A stretch of 64,000 nt of DNA from an uncultured Alphaproteobacteria bacterium (GCA_903822175.1 CAIJOB010000040.1:62001-126000); one strand, 5' to 3'; shown: positions 10,432 through 20,462, counted from the first letter of the stretch. Numbers and translations: made by a program. Notes: a model not told the origin generated them from the letters alone.

Positions 10432-11463
10432 TCAGGCGAGGGCTTTTTGGCGGATCAGGCCGCGCTCGTGGAGCAGCTCTGCGATCTGCACCGCGTTGAG
10501 CGCCGCGCCTTTTCGCAGATTGTCCGCGACCACCCACATGTTCAGACCGTTCTTGATGGTCGGATCGTTGCGGATGCGGCTGACGAACACCGGGAATTCG
10601 CCCTGAGCTTCCTTCGGCGTCATGTAGCCGGTGGAATCCCGCTTATCGATGACGATGATCCCGGGGCTCTCGCGGAGGATGTCGCGGGCCTCGTCCTCGT
10701 CCAGCGGTTCGTGGAACTCGATGTTCACCGCTTCCGAGTGGCCGACCATCACTGGCACCCGCACACAGGTGACCGTGAGCGCGATGTCCGGATCGAGCAT
10801 CTTGTGGGTCTCGTTCCACATCTTCTGCTCTTCGTCGGTGTAGCCGTCGTCCTTGAACTCCCCGATGAAGGGGATGACGTTGAAGGCGATCTGCTTAGGG
10901 AACTTGTTCGGTGGCGTCGCCCCCAGGACGAAGACATTCTTCGTCTGGTCGAACAGTTCGTCCATGCCTTCCTTGCCGGCGCCCGACACTGATTGATAGG
11001 TCGAGACGACGACCCGCTTGATCCGCGCGCGGTCGTGCAGCGGCTTCAGCGCGACGACCAGCTGGACCGTCGAGCAGTTCGGGTTGGCGATGATGTTCTT
11101 ACGGCTCGCCCATTCCGCGTCGTCCGGGTTCACTTCCGGCACGATCAGCGGGACGTCCGGGTCCATGCGCCAGGCCGACGAGTTGTCGATGACGATGGGG
11201 CCGGCCGCGGCGATCTTCGGCGCCCACTCCTTGGAGAAGGTCCCCGACACGCTCATCAGCACGACGTCGACGCGGCTGAAGTCGAACTGCGCGATGTCCT
11301 CGCAACGGACGATCTGATCGCCGAAGGAGACCTCGACACCGATGGATTTGCGCGACGCGATCGCATGAATTTTCTCCACGGGGAAGTTCACTTCCTCGAG
11401 GATATTCAGCATTTCGCGGCCCACATTGCCCGTGGCGCCAACAACGGCCACCCGGTAACCCAT
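10432..11463 (-). CDS. asd: Aspartate-semialdehyde dehydrogenase
   Basis: 343 aa. It reduces aspartyl phosphate to aspartate semialdehyde with NADPH, at the branch point to lysine/diaminopimelate, threonine and methionine. The Rossmann loop is GATGNVGREML (residues 9-19) and the active-site cysteine is C130 in NPNCST. An AGGAGA ribosome site precedes the ATG. The gene leads a two-gene unit with rarD. With dapF elsewhere in this window it serves the diaminopimelate pathway. Confidence 0.97.
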   Translation of the reverse strand: MGYRVAVVGATGNVGREMLNILEEVNFPVEKIHAIASRKSIGVEVSFGDQIVRCEDIAQFDFSRVDVVLMSVSGTFSKEWAPKIAAAGPIVIDNSSAWRMDPDVPLIVPEVNPDDAEWASRKNIIANPNCSTVQLVVALKPLHDRARIKRVVVSTYQSVSGAGKEGMDELFDQTKNVFVLGATPPNKFPKQIAFNVIPFIGEFKDDGYTDEEQKMWNETHKMLDPDIALTVTCVRVPVMVGHSEAVNIEFHEPLDEDEARDILRESPGIIVIDKRDSTGYMTPKEAQGEFPVFVSRIRNDPTIKNGLNMWVVADNLRKGAALNAVQIAELLHERGLIRQKALA

Positions 11464-11600
11464 CGCAGTTCTCCTAATCTTGAGGGAGCGGTTCGTTACG
11501 CCCTGCGCCCCCGTGAGGCAAGGCGAGCTATACTGAAAACCGATTGCAGAAGTGCTGAGATGGTCAGGGCGTGGCCGAAGCGCAACCGGTGTTCGCGGAA

Positions 11601-11710
11601 TTCCTCCCCATCGGGGGAGGTGGCGCGAAGCGCCGGAGGGGGCTTCCCCTCAGACCTAGGAGGACCCCCTCAGTCACCTTCGGTGACAGCTCCCCCGATG
11701 GGGAGCAATT
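11601..11710. repeat. Palindromic intergenic element, family 1, copy A
   Basis: 110 bp with near-perfect terminal inverted repeats: 18 of 19 positions match between TTCCTCCCCATCGGGGGAG and the reversed right end. Inside are GGCGCGAAGCGCC and GTCACCTTCGGTGAC hairpins around a 21-bp core at 11644-11664. Copies B (22878-22985) and C (30210-30316) align over their full length. It fills most of the gap between asd and the broken thioesterase gene. Confidence 0.85.
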
Positions 11711-11756
11711 ATGGCCCGGTGGCATCTCAATAGATGCGCCCGCGAGGGGACGAACA

Positions 11757-12136
11757 ATGACCACCGGCATGCCCTTCTCCGACCTCATGGGCGTCGAGAT
11801 CGTCTCGCGTGAGAAGGACCGCGTGGTCGGGCGCATGACGGTGCGCGAGGACCTCTGCACCGCCGGCGGCATCCTGCATGGCGGCGCCTACATGGCGTCT
11901 GCCGATGCCCTGGGCGCTATCGGCGGCGTGCTGAACCTCAGCCCTGGCACGCGGACCACGACCTGGAGAGCAAGACCAACTTCCTGCGCGGCGCTCCCGT
12001 GGGCTCGACCGTGACCGGCGAGGCGACGCCGCTGCACATCGGCCGCCGCTCCAGCGTCTGGCAGACCCGGATCACCAATGATGACGGCAAGCTGATGGCG
12101 CTCGTCACCCAGACCCAGATGACCGTCGAGGCTTGA
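11757..12136 (+). pseudogene. PaaI-family thioesterase, frameshifted
   Basis: A hotdog-fold acyl-CoA thioesterase gene with a GAGGGGA ribosome site. Frame 1 reads cleanly from the ATG through GGILHGGAYMASADALGA, the catalytic HGG region, up to TRTTT at about 11960. The correct continuation (ESKTNFLRGAPVGS and onward to the TGA at 12134-12136) is in the next frame. The span is 380 bp, one short of 127 codons. Restoring one C in the run at 11962-11963 would rejoin the frames. Either a recent inactivating deletion or an assembly error in a C-run. The rest of the protein shows no decay. Confidence 0.85.
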
Positions 12137-12145
12137 GGTCAGGCC

Positions 12146-12553
12146 CTACTCGCCGGCCATCTTCAGGATCGCGGCCCACTCGCCGTCGCGCACCGGCGAA
12201 ACCGACAGCCGGCCCTGGCGGATCATTTCCAGGGCGGAGAGCGCCGGATTGGCCTTCATCGCCTGCAGGCTGACCGGCTGCTTCAGCGCCCGCACCGGCG
12301 CCAGCTCCACCGCGACGAACCGGCCGGCCGGGTCGCTGGGATCGAGGAAGGACTCCTTCACGACCTTTGCGACGCCCACCACCTCCAGGCCTTCCTGGGA
12401 GTGGTAGTAGAGCACCTCGTCGCCCAGCTTCATGGCCTTGAGGTGCAGGGCGGCGGCGTTGTTGCGCACGCCGTCCCAGACGGTCTTGCCGTCCCTCTGC
12501 AGGTCGGCGAAGGCGTATTTGTTCGGTTCCGACTTCACCAGCCAATGGGCCAT
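12146..12553 (-). CDS. EVE domain-containing protein
   Basis: 135 aa, entirely one EVE (PUA-like) domain. It opens with MAHWLVKSEPNKYAFADL and contains TVWDGVRNNAAALHLK and GDEVLYYHSQEG, which are family hallmarks. EVE domains bind modified bases in DNA or RNA; the partner here is unknown. Its end lies 9 bp from the end of the broken thioesterase gene, and it has no obvious operon partner. Confidence 0.92.
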   Translation of the reverse strand: MAHWLVKSEPNKYAFADLQRDGKTVWDGVRNNAAALHLKAMKLGDEVLYYHSQEGLEVVGVAKVVKESFLDPSDPAGRFVAVELAPVRALKQPVSLQAMKANPALSALEMIRQGRLSVSPVRDGEWAAILKMAGE

Positions 12554-12701
12554 GGACCGCTCCCGCCGCTGCGCATTCGAGGCGCGACAGGATCATGGCC
12601 GCCCGCGGCTTGGCAAGACGCAATGCCCCGTCCGTTTGTCGCGATCGCCCCGTTGACGAAGCCTGCGATGAGACCCCATCTCCGGCGGCTGGAGGGACCT
12701 T

Positions 12702-14117
12702 ATGCCGACCGAGACACCGGAGCGCGCCGCCCTGAAGCGGGCCGCCGAGCACGCGTTCGCCTGGCTGGATGGCCTGGACGCGCGCTCCGTGGCGACCACC
12801 GCGACGCTGGAGGAAATGCGCGGGCGGCTCGGCCGGCCGCTGGCCGACCAGGGCGTCGCGGCGACCCAGGTGATCGACGACCTCGTGGCCGACGTCGAGG
12901 GCGGCATCCTGGGCTCGCAGAGCGGGCGGTTCTTCGGATGGGTGATCGGCGGCGGCTTGCCCGCGGCCATGGCCGCCGACTGGCTGACCACCGCCTGGGA
13001 TCAGAACGCCGGCATCCACGCCTGCGGCCCGGCGGCCTCGGTGGTCGAGGAAATCGCGGCCGGCTGGCTCAAGGACCTGTTCGACCTGTCGGCTGAGACC
13101 AGTGTCGGCTTCGTCACCGGCACCCAGATGGCGCACGCCACCTGCCTCGCCGCCGCGCGCCACGCGGTGCTGCGCGATCGCGGCTGGGACGTGGAAGCCC
13201 AGGGCCTCGCCGGGTCGCCGCCCATCCGCATCCTGGCCAACGCCGACCGCCACGGATCGGTCGACCGCGCGGTACGGTTCATCGGCCTGGGCTCCGACAA
13301 CATCGTCCCGCTCGCCACCGATGAGGACGGCCGGGTCGCGCCCTCAGTCCTGGCCGCCGCGCTGGCCGCCTCGACGGCGCCGACCATCGTCGTGCTGCAG
13401 GCCGGCGAGCTGAACCGCGCCGCCTTCGATCCCTTCGAGACCCTGGCGCCCATGGCCCGCGCCGCCGGCGCCTGGACCCACGTCGACGGCGCCTTTGGCC
13501 TGTGGGCCAAGACCAGCCCGGCCTATCGCCATCTCGCCAAGGGCCTGGAGCTCTGCGACAGCTGGACGACCGACGCGCACAAGTACCTGAACGTCCCCTA
13601 CGACTCCGGCCTGGCCTTCGTGCGCGACGCCCAGGCCCACCGCGCGGCCATGACGCTGTCCACCAGCTACCTGCCGGCCGGCGGCGCGGCGCGGGACCAG
13701 ATCGACTGGAATCCGGAGTTCTCCCGCCGCGCCCGGGGCTTCGCGATCTACGCGGCCCTGCGCGAACTGGGGCGAGACGGCGTCGCTAATCTCGTGGACC
13801 GCACCTGCCGCCACGCCCAGGCGGTCACCGCCGGGATCGGCGCCCTGCCGGGCGCGCAGGTCGTGGTCTCGTCCAACCTGAACCAGGGCCTCGTACGCTT
13901 CCTGTCGCCAGAGGCCGGCGCGAGCGAAGCCGATCACGACCGGCGGACCGATGCGGTCATCGCGGCGATCAACGCGTCCGGCGAGGCGCTGTTCGGCGGG
14001 GTGACCTATCGCGGTCGCCGCTGCATGCGGGTGAGCGCCTGCAACTGGCGCACCAGCGAGGCGGATGTGGCCCGGACCATCGAGGCGGCCCGGGCTGCGC
14101 TCACCGCCAATAGTTGA
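12702..14117 (+). CDS. PLP-dependent decarboxylase/aminotransferase family protein
   Basis: 471 aa fold-type I PLP enzyme of the group II decarboxylase family. The Schiff-base lysine is K294 in TTDAHKYLNVPYDSG, and HVDGAFGLWAK supplies the cofactor-binding Asp. The variant HKYLN motif is seen in poorly characterised aspartate/tyrosine decarboxylase-like proteins, so the substrate is not assigned. A GGAGG ribosome site lies 5 bp before the ATG. It is followed 46 bp later by a regulator-acetyltransferase fusion on the same strand. Confidence 0.85.
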   Translation: MPTETPERAALKRAAEHAFAWLDGLDARSVATTATLEEMRGRLGRPLADQGVAATQVIDDLVADVEGGILGSQSGRFFGWVIGGGLPAAMAADWLTTAWDQNAGIHACGPAASVVEEIAAGWLKDLFDLSAETSVGFVTGTQMAHATCLAAARHAVLRDRGWDVEAQGLAGSPPIRILANADRHGSVDRAVRFIGLGSDNIVPLATDEDGRVAPSVLAAALAASTAPTIVVLQAGELNRAAFDPFETLAPMARAAGAWTHVDGAFGLWAKTSPAYRHLAKGLELCDSWTTDAHKYLNVPYDSGLAFVRDAQAHRAAMTLSTSYLPAGGAARDQIDWNPEFSRRARGFAIYAALRELGRDGVANLVDRTCRHAQAVTAGIGALPGAQVVVSSNLNQGLVRFLSPEAGASEADHDRRTDAVIAAINASGEALFGGVTYRGRRCMRVSACNWRTSEADVARTIEAARAALTANS

Positions 14118-14163
14118 CTCCGTCAACCAATAGGCGCCTGCTGCGGCCTGGGAGAGCGTCCCC

Positions 14164-15111
14164 ATGCCCGCAAACACGTCCACAGCCACGCCCGCGAATA
14201 CCTCCGATCCGGTCGCCGCGGTCCGCCGCTTCAACCGCTTCTACACCCGCGCCATCGGGCTGCTGGAGAAGGGCTATCTCGGCACGCCCTACACCCTGGC
14301 CGAGGGCCGGGTGCTCTATGAGATCGCCAAGGGCGATGGAGTCACCGCCAAGGCGGTGGGCGAGATCACCGGCCTCGACGCCGGCTATCTGAGCCGCATC
14401 GTCGGGCGGCTGGAGCGCGACGGCGCGGTGAGCCGGCGGCGCTCCGCCGCCGATGGCCGCAGCGCGCTGCTCAGCCTGACGGAGCATGGCCAGACGGTGT
14501 TCGCGCCCTTCGACCAGCGCTCCGACGCCCTGGTGGAGGGCATGATCGGCGGGCTCGCGCCGGCGCAGCGCGCCCGGCTCACCGATGCCATGGGCGAGGT
14601 GGAGGCGCTGCTCGGCGCCACGGCGGCCGGCCCGGTGCTGCTGCGCCGCCATCGGCCCGGCGACATGGGCTGGATCGTCGAGCGGCACGGCGTGACCTAT
14701 GCCCGCGAATACGGTTGGAACGGCCACATCGAGGCCGAGACGGCGCGGATCTGCGCCGACTTCCTCGATGGCTATGACCCTGCCGTGGAGCGGTGCTGGA
14801 TCGCCGAGCGCGACGGCGAACGGATCGGCTGCGTCTTCCTGGTGAAGGATCAGGAGGCCGGCGTCGCCCGCCTGCGCCTGTTGATGCTGGAGCCGGCGGC
14901 GCGGGGCCTGGGCCTTGGCAAGCGGCTGGTCGCCGAGTGCGTCGGCTTCGCGCGCGCCGCCGGCTACCGCGAGATCGTGCTCTGGACCCATGCGGTGCTG
15001 ACCGCCGCGCGCGGCATCTATGCGGCCCAGGGCTTCGAGCTGGAGCGGACCTCGACCCATGACGACTTCGGCCACCCCGAGATCAGCGAGACGTGGCGGC
15101 TGAAGCTCTAG
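14164..15111 (+). CDS. MarR regulator fused to GNAT N-acetyltransferase
   Basis: 315 aa. Residues 1-150 form a MarR winged helix: VTAKAVGEITGLDAGYLSRIVGRLERDGAVSRRRSAADGRS contains the recognition helix and wing. Residues 158-315 are a GNAT domain with the acetyl-CoA loop LEPAARGLGLGKRLV. This fusion is a known family. The usual inference is that ligand or substrate binding to the GNAT half is linked to DNA binding. A GGGAGAG site precedes the ATG. It may regulate, or be co-expressed with, the PLP enzyme upstream. Confidence 0.9.
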   Translation: MPANTSTATPANTSDPVAAVRRFNRFYTRAIGLLEKGYLGTPYTLAEGRVLYEIAKGDGVTAKAVGEITGLDAGYLSRIVGRLERDGAVSRRRSAADGRSALLSLTEHGQTVFAPFDQRSDALVEGMIGGLAPAQRARLTDAMGEVEALLGATAAGPVLLRRHRPGDMGWIVERHGVTYAREYGWNGHIEAETARICADFLDGYDPAVERCWIAERDGERIGCVFLVKDQEAGVARLRLLMLEPAARGLGLGKRLVAECVGFARAAGYREIVLWTHAVLTAARGIYAAQGFELERTSTHDDFGHPEISETWRLKL

Positions 15112-15185
15112 GGCCGGCTAGAGTTTTGCTTGCCAGCGCGGCCCAGCGGCGGGACGGTTCGCCCCGAGCCTGTGGGAGACGCGCC

Positions 15186-16085
15186 ATGAGCAAGGTCGAG
15201 ATCACCGAATACACCGACGCCGTCTGCTCGACGGCCTGGGGCGCGGAGCCGCTGTTGCGCCGCCTGGACTGGCGCCACGGCCATCACCTGACCTGGCGCA
15301 AGGTGATGGGCGGCCTGGTCGGCGACGCCTCGACCGGCAAGGAAGGCTGGAACCGGATCAGCGCGGCCGAGCCCATGCGCGCCTATTGGAAGCGCGTCTG
15401 GCATCTGACCGGCATGCCCTACCCGAACCCGATGATCCTGATGCTGCAGTCCACCGACCCGCTGGGCGCCGCGGTCAAGGCCGCCGAGCTGCAGGGGCAG
15501 GCGGTTGCGGAGGCCGTGCTGCGCCGCTTCCGAGAACGCATCTTCCTCGACGGCATCGGCCCGCAGACGCCCGAGGAGTTCGCCGAGGCGACGCTCGGCG
15601 TGGTGGGCCTCGACCAGGCCCGCTGGCGGGCCGACCAGGCGCGGGCCGACGTCGCCGCCGCCTACAAGGCCGACTGGCAGGAGACCCGCGAGCCCAACGA
15701 CTACGTCCGCCACCTCAAGCACGACAGCCCGATGAACGGTGAGCTGAAGCATTCGGAGGGCCACGACCGCTATGCCCTGCCGACCCTGATCTTCCGCGGC
15801 CCCGGCGGCGAGCACACCGTCGCCGGCTGGGTCGCCTACGAGGAATATGTGGCCGGCCTGGAAGCCGCCATGCCCGGCGCCACCGCCGATCCCCGGCCCG
15901 ATCCGACGCCGGCGCAGGCCCTGGCCCGCTGGGGCATGCTGACAAGCCAGGAGCTGACGTTCCTCTGCGGCGAGGGCGCCGAGCCCCCGGCCGACGCCCT
16001 GATCCGCGATTGGGGCGACGGCGTCGTCTACTACTCAGCGTCAGAGGCCAAGGCGCGCGACCTGATGGCGTTGGCCGAGGTCTGA
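15186..16085 (+). CDS. DsbA/SpxH-like thioredoxin-fold protein without CXXC
   Basis: 299 aa. The N-terminal strand YTDAVCSTAWGAEPLLRRL aligns with the CSWCWGFEP active site of the FrnE/SpxH branch of DsbA proteins, but only the first cysteine (C14) remains. A cis-proline loop, YALPTLIF, is present. A dithiol oxidoreductase role is therefore unlikely; binding, glutathione-S-transferase-like or adaptor roles are possible. The ATG at 15186 is preferred over an in-frame upstream start because of the GGGAGA ribosome site and alignment with the fold start. No signal peptide, so cytosolic. Confidence 0.75.
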   Translation: MSKVEITEYTDAVCSTAWGAEPLLRRLDWRHGHHLTWRKVMGGLVGDASTGKEGWNRISAAEPMRAYWKRVWHLTGMPYPNPMILMLQSTDPLGAAVKAAELQGQAVAEAVLRRFRERIFLDGIGPQTPEEFAEATLGVVGLDQARWRADQARADVAAAYKADWQETREPNDYVRHLKHDSPMNGELKHSEGHDRYALPTLIFRGPGGEHTVAGWVAYEEYVAGLEAAMPGATADPRPDPTPAQALARWGMLTSQELTFLCGEGAEPPADALIRDWGDGVVYYSASEAKARDLMALAEV

Positions 16086-16190
16086 GGGGGCGGGCGGGAC
16101 CGCGTCAGTCTGCGCCTTAAACCCAAGGCTCGCATCATCCATGGAATGTAAGGACGGGTGTCCCTCGAGAGAGGGATATGTCGAAGGCGC

Positions 16191-17243
16191 TTAAATCTCC
16201 GCCAGCACCGCATCGGCCATCTGGATGGTCGTGAGCCCGCCGCCCAGGTCCGGCGTGCGTGCGCCCTTTTCCAGGGCCTTGCCGACCGCGGCGTAGAGCT
16301 TGTCAGCCAGGTCGGCGCGGTCCAGCGACCAGCGCAGGGCCATCTCGAACGACAAGATGGCGGCCAACGGATTGGCGATGCCCTTGCCGGCGATATCCGG
16401 CGCCGAGCCGTGGATTGGCTCGTAGAGGCCGGGCGTGCCGGGTTCGCCCAACGCGGCGGACGGCAGCATGCCGAGCGAACCGGTGAGCTGGGCCGCCTCG
16501 TCCGACAGGATGTCGCCGAACAGGTTGTCGGTGACCATGACGTCGAACTGCTTGGGGTTCTTGACCAGCTGCATGGCGGCGTTGTCGGCCAGGATGTGCT
16601 CCAGCTCGACGTCGGCGTAGTCGCGGGCGTGCAGGTCCGTGACCACCTGGCGCCACAACAACCCGGTCTCCATGACGTTGGATTTCTCGGCCGAGTGCAC
16701 CTTGTTCTTGCGGCCGCGCGCCAGCTCGAAGGCGACCCGGGCGATCCGTTCGATCTCGAAGGTGGTGTAGACCTGGGTGTCGACGCCGCGCCGCCCGCCG
16801 CCGGGCAGGTCCTCGATGCCGCGCGGCTTGCCGAAATAGACCCCGCCGGTCAGCTCGCGCACGATCATCAGGTCGAGGCCCTCGATCACTTCGCGCTTCA
16901 GCGTCGAGGCGCCGGCCAACGGGCCGAAACAGATCGCCGGGCGCAGATTCGCGAACACGCCCATGCCCGTGCGCAGACCGAGCAGACCCGCCTCAGGCCG
17001 CTTGTCGCGTGGCGCATTGGCCCACTGGGGTCCGCCGACCGCGCCCATCAGCACCGCCTTCGACGCCTTGGCGGTGGCTAGCGTCTCGTCAGTGAGCGGG
17101 CTCCCCAGCTCATCGAAGCTCGCGCCGCCGAACGGGCGCTCGTCGATCTTCAGGTCGTTGGCCAGGCGGCTGGCGACCCGGCGCACCTGCGCGGTCACCT
17201 CGGGCCCGATCCCGTCGCCGGGCAGGAGCAGCAGGTCGGTCAT
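16191..17243 (-). CDS. leuB: 3-isopropylmalate dehydrogenase
   Basis: 350 aa. It oxidatively decarboxylates 3-isopropylmalate to 2-oxoisocaproate with NAD in leucine synthesis. The N-terminus [12 protein letters not shown], substrate loop ([11 protein letters not shown]), [10 protein letters not shown], and metal-binding [21 protein letters not shown] are all diagnostic. It is the last gene of the five-gene leu unit, 17 bp after the ABM gene. It converges with the DsbA-like gene across a 105-bp gap. Confidence 0.97.
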   Translation of the reverse strand: MTDLLLLPGDGIGPEVTAQVRRVASRLANDLKIDERPFGGASFDELGSPLTDETLATAKASKAVLMGAVGGPQWANAPRDKRPEAGLLGLRTGMGVFANLRPAICFGPLAGASTLKREVIEGLDLMIVRELTGGVYFGKPRGIEDLPGGGRRGVDTQVYTTFEIERIARVAFELARGRKNKVHSAEKSNVMETGLLWRQVVTDLHARDYADVELEHILADNAAMQLVKNPKQFDVMVTDNLFGDILSDEAAQLTGSLGMLPSAALGEPGTPGLYEPIHGSAPDIAGKGIANPLAAILSFEMALRWSLDRADLADKLYAAVGKALEKGARTPDLGGGLTTIQMADAVLAEI

Positions 17244-17260
17244 GGGAGGGCCTTTGAGGT

Positions 17261-17563
17261 TTAGAGCGCGCGTTCCGAGGCGGTCTCGTAGGCGAAGAGG
17301 CGGCGGTCGGAAACCCCATGCTCGGCGCAGGCGGCCCGCCAGACGGCCATGTGGTCGGCCTTGAAGTGGGCGTCGATGGCGGCCTGGTCGCGCCAGACCT
17401 CGAAGACGCGGATCAGGCCGGGCTCGGCGACGTCTTCGCCATAGCTGTAGGTCAGGCAGCCGTCCTCGGCGCGGCTGGCGGCCAGCATCCGCAGCTGATG
17501 GGCGCGCAGGCCGGCGAGTTGGTCAGGCGGCACGCGCACGGTGCCAGCGATGATGATGCTCAT
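17261..17563 (-). CDS. Antibiotic biosynthesis monooxygenase (ABM) domain protein
   Basis: 100 aa ferredoxin-like alpha/beta barrel. [13 protein letters not shown] begins the first strand, and [32 protein letters not shown] carries the conserved E-x-W and the F-rich helix of the YgiN/quinol monooxygenase family. The start is the ATG at 17563; a longer in-frame start would overlap leuD. It sits between leuD and leuB with gaps of 20 and 17 bp, so it is translated as part of the leucine transcript. No established role in leucine synthesis is known. Confidence 0.85.
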   Translation of the reverse strand: MSIIIAGTVRVPPDQLAGLRAHQLRMLAASRAEDGCLTYSYGEDVAEPGLIRVFEVWRDQAAIDAHFKADHMAVWRAACAEHGVSDRRLFAYETASERAL

Positions 17564-17583
17564 GCTCAGGCGTCCTCCAGCCC

Positions 17584-18195
17584 CTAGGCGTCTTCCAACC
17601 ACGGCCGGTCCAGCGCCCGCTTCATCTCATAGGTGTCGATGTCGCCGGCCTTCTCCAGGGTCTCGCCGATGGCGTCGAGGCCCTTGAGCATCTTTTCCTT
17701 GCGCTGCGGATCGATCTCGAAGGCGAAGGTCCGGCCCGAGGGCGAGACCACGGTCTGGGCCTCCAGGTCGACGGTGACCAGGTGGTTGCCGCCCTTGGCC
17801 TCCTCCATCAACGCCTGCACCTCCTCGGCCTTCAGCACCACGGGCAGCAGGCCGTTCTGGAAGCAGTTGTTGTAGAAGATGTCGGCGAAGCTGGTGGAAA
17901 CCACGCAGCGGATTCCGAAGTCCATCAGCGCCCAGGGCGCATGCTCGCGGCTCGACCCGCAGCCGAAGTTGTCGCCGGCCACCAGTACGCCCGCGCCCTT
18001 GTACTCCGGCCGGTTCAGCACGAAGTCCGGCTTCACCTTGCCGTCTCCATCGAAGCGCAGGTCGTAGAACAGGCCCTTGGCCAGGCCCTCGCGCTCCACG
18101 GTCTTGAGGAACTGTTTGGGGATGATCTGGTCGGTGTCGATGTTGGCCAGCGGCAGCGGCGCGATCTTGGCGTCCAGGCGGGTGAAGGCGTCCAT
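17584..18195 (-). CDS. leuD: 3-isopropylmalate dehydratase small subunit
   Basis: 203 aa swivel-domain partner of LeuC, isomerising 2- to 3-isopropylmalate. [15 protein letters not shown] and [17 protein letters not shown], the substrate-binding GSSREH loop, are diagnostic. Its ATG overlaps the final base of the VOC gene stop, implying translational coupling. Unusually, it is separated from leuC by that VOC gene. Confidence 0.97.
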   Translation of the reverse strand: MDAFTRLDAKIAPLPLANIDTDQIIPKQFLKTVEREGLAKGLFYDLRFDGDGKVKPDFVLNRPEYKGAGVLVAGDNFGCGSSREHAPWALMDFGIRCVVSTSFADIFYNNCFQNGLLPVVLKAEEVQALMEEAKGGNHLVTVDLEAQTVVSPSGRTFAFEIDPQRKEKMLKGLDAIGETLEKAGDIDTYEMKRALDRPWLEDA

Positions 18196-18998
18196 CAGGC
18201 GGCTTCCATTTGCGGCGTTTGCTGGATCATGATCGTCGGTACGCCGGCCGGCGCGTCGCGGACCGTGAAGGTGCTGGTGCCGGGCTTGCGGCCCTTGCGC
18301 ACCGCGGAGACGTTGAAGCCGGCGGCGGCCATGCGCGCCCGCGCCGCCTCCGGATCGATGACCCGCCAGGCGAGCCCGCCCCAGCGGTCGGGCTCATCTG
18401 TGACCGGGGCCTTCAGGCTCGCGCCCACCTCGAACACCGCGCCGCCGCAGCGGAAGAACAGCTGCCGGGCGCCCCACTGCTCGTTGGCGCGGTCCAGCCG
18501 CAGGTCGAGGCCGAACTTCGCCCCATAGAGGCCCAACGCCCGGTCCGGATTGGGCGTGTGGACCACGATGTGATCCAGCGACGGGACCGAGGCTGCTTCC
18601 GCCCCGATGACCGGGGAGAGCTCGGCGCCGATACGGCCGGGCGTCAGGACGAAGTCGAGGCCGGCGGCCTTGACCCGGGCGACGCTCGCCACCGGTTCGA
18701 CGTCCAGGCCTCGACGGCTGAGCAGCTGTCCGGCGGCGGCCACATCGTCGACCTGGAACGCCGCGATCCACACGCCTTCTCCGCCGAAGTCCAGCCGCGC
18801 CGCGACCCGGTCGCCGGCCGGGCCCGCGCCGCTGGGCGCGATGACTTCCAGCGCCATGTTGGCCAGGTGAAACCAGGCGCGGTTGGCCCCGTCGCGGGGC
18901 TCCAGCTCGGGCTCCCGGCCCAGCAGCCGGCGATAGCCGTCCACCGCCGCGTCAAAGTCGCGGACCGCGATGGCGACGTGGTCGAGACCCCTAATCAC
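18195..18998 (-). CDS. VOC family (glyoxalase/dioxygenase-like) protein in the leu operon
   Basis: 267 aa with two VOC modules: [26 protein letters not shown] at the N-terminus and [21 protein letters not shown] near residue 140. The DHV/DHI histidines are candidate metal ligands. The fold resembles the 4-hydroxyphenylpyruvate dioxygenase/glyoxalase group. Alternatively it is a GloB-like VOC of unknown substrate. It starts 9 bp after leuC and overlaps leuD by one base, so it is co-expressed with them. Confidence 0.85.
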   Translation of the reverse strand: MIRGLDHVAIAVRDFDAAVDGYRRLLGREPELEPRDGANRAWFHLANMALEVIAPSGAGPAGDRVAARLDFGGEGVWIAAFQVDDVAAAGQLLSRRGLDVEPVASVARVKAAGLDFVLTPGRIGAELSPVIGAEAASVPSLDHIVVHTPNPDRALGLYGAKFGLDLRLDRANEQWGARQLFFRCGGAVFEVGASLKAPVTDEPDRWGGLAWRVIDPEAARARMAAAGFNVSAVRKGRKPGTSTFTVRDAPAGVPTIMIQQTPQMEAA

Positions 18999-19007
18999 GA
19001 GGCAGGC

Positions 19008-20426
19008 TCACAGGAACTCTCGCACGTCGGCGATGTGGCCCTTGATGGCGGCGGCGGCGGCCATCACCGGGCTCATCAGGTGGGTGCGGCCGGCGCGGCC
19101 CTGGCGGCCTTCGAAGTTGCGGTTCGACGTCGACGCGCAGCGCTGGCCGGGACCGACCTTGTCGGGGTTCATGGCCAGGCACATGGAGCAGCCGGGCTCG
19201 CGCCATTCGAAACCGGCGGCCAGGAAGATCTCGTCCAGGCCTTCCTCTTCCGCCTGCGCGCGGACCAGGCCCGAGCCCGGCACCACCATGGCGCGCACGT
19301 GGTCCGCGACCGTGCGGCCCTCCACGATCTTGGCGGCGGCGCGCAGATCCTCGATCCGGCTGTTGGTGCAGGAGCCGATGAACACCACGTCGACCTTGGC
19401 CTCGGAGATCGGCTGGCCGGCGGTCAGGCCCATATATTCCAGCGCCCGTTCGGCCGAGGCGCGTTTGTCCGGCGTTGTGAAACTGTCCAGCATCGGCACG
19501 GTGTCGGTCACCGCGATCACGTCCTCGGGGCTGGTGCCCCAGGTGACCAGGGGCGCGATTCTGGCCGCGTCGAGCACGATCTCGCGGTCCCAGTGGGCGT
19601 CGTCGTCGGAGAAGAATGTCTTCCAGTAGCTGAGCGCCATCTCCCAGGCCGCGCCCTTGGGCGTCGCCGGCCGGCCCCGCAGATAGTCGAAGGTGGTCTC
19701 GTCCGGCGCCACCAGGCCGGCCCGCGCGCCGGCCTCGATGGTCAGGTTGCAGAGCGTCATGCGCCCTTCCATCGACAGCGCCCGGATCGCCGAGCCGGCG
19801 TACTCGATCACGTAGCCGGTGCCGCCGGCCGTGCCGATCTCGCGGATCGCCGCCAGGGCATAGTCCTTGGCGCCAACGCCCGGGATCGGCTCACCGTCGA
19901 TGGTCACCCGCAGGTTCTTCGACTTCTTCTGGCGCAGCGTCTGGGTCGCCAGCACATGCTCGACCTCCGACGTGCCGATGCCCTGCGCCAGCGCCCCGAA
20001 GGCGCCGTGGGTCGAGGTGTGGGAATCGCCACAGACGATGGTCATGCCGGGCTGGGTGCGCCCCTGCTCGGGCCCGACCACATGGACGATGCCGTTACGG
20101 ATATCGCCCATCGGGAAGAACTCGATCCCGTAGTCCTTCACGTTGCGCTCCAGGGTCTGGAGCTGCAGCCGCGCCTCCTCGTCGGCCACCGCGCCGACGC
20201 CGAGCGCCTGGCCCTCGGTCGGCACATTGTGATCGGCGACCGCGAGCGTGCGGTCCGGGCGGCGCACGCCGCGCTTGGCCGCGCGCAGGCCGGCAAAGGC
20301 CTGCGGCGTGGTCACCTCATGGATAAGGTGCAGGTCGATGTAGAAGATCGACTCGCCGTCCTGGTCAGCCACCAGGTGGCTGTCCCAAATCTTGTCATAC
20401 AGGGTCTTGCCGGGCATGCGGGCCAT
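19008..20426 (-). CDS. leuC: 3-isopropylmalate dehydratase large subunit
   Basis: 472 aa. It carries the [4Fe-4S] cluster and the aconitase-like reaction with Leu[14 protein letters not shown], the cluster ligands in [12 protein letters not shown] and [13 protein letters not shown], and [21 protein letters not shown] are diagnostic. An ATG at 20426 is chosen; an in-frame GTG at 20444 and ATG at 20417 are alternatives, since no strong ribosome site decides. It is first gene of the leu unit. A 73-bp gap separates it from an upstream oxidoreductase on the same strand and includes an inverted repeat. Confidence 0.96.
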   Translation of the reverse strand: MARMPGKTLYDKIWDSHLVADQDGESIFYIDLHLIHEVTTPQAFAGLRAAKRGVRRPDRTLAVADHNVPTEGQALGVGAVADEEARLQLQTLERNVKDYGIEFFPMGDIRNGIVHVVGPEQGRTQPGMTIVCGDSHTSTHGAFGALAQGIGTSEVEHVLATQTLRQKKSKNLRVTIDGEPIPGVGAKDYALAAIREIGTAGGTGYVIEYAGSAIRALSMEGRMTLCNLTIEAGARAGLVAPDETTFDYLRGRPATPKGAAWEMALSYWKTFFSDDDAHWDREIVLDAARIAPLVTWGTSPEDVIAVTDTVPMLDSFTTPDKRASAERALEYMGLTAGQPISEAKVDVVFIGSCTNSRIEDLRAAAKIVEGRTVADHVRAMVVPGSGLVRAQAEEEGLDEIFLAAGFEWREPGCSMCLAMNPDKVGPGQRCASTSNRNFEGRQGRAGRTHLMSPVMAAAAAIKGHIADVREFL

Positions 20427-20462
20427 GTAGGTCCGCACCCCCACGCACGTCTAGTGCTGCAA

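Noticed and set aside
16161..16176. TCCCTC-GAGA-GAGGGA hairpin between the DsbA-like gene and leuB as terminator
   Set aside because: The stem is only 6 bp and no T-run follows in either direction.
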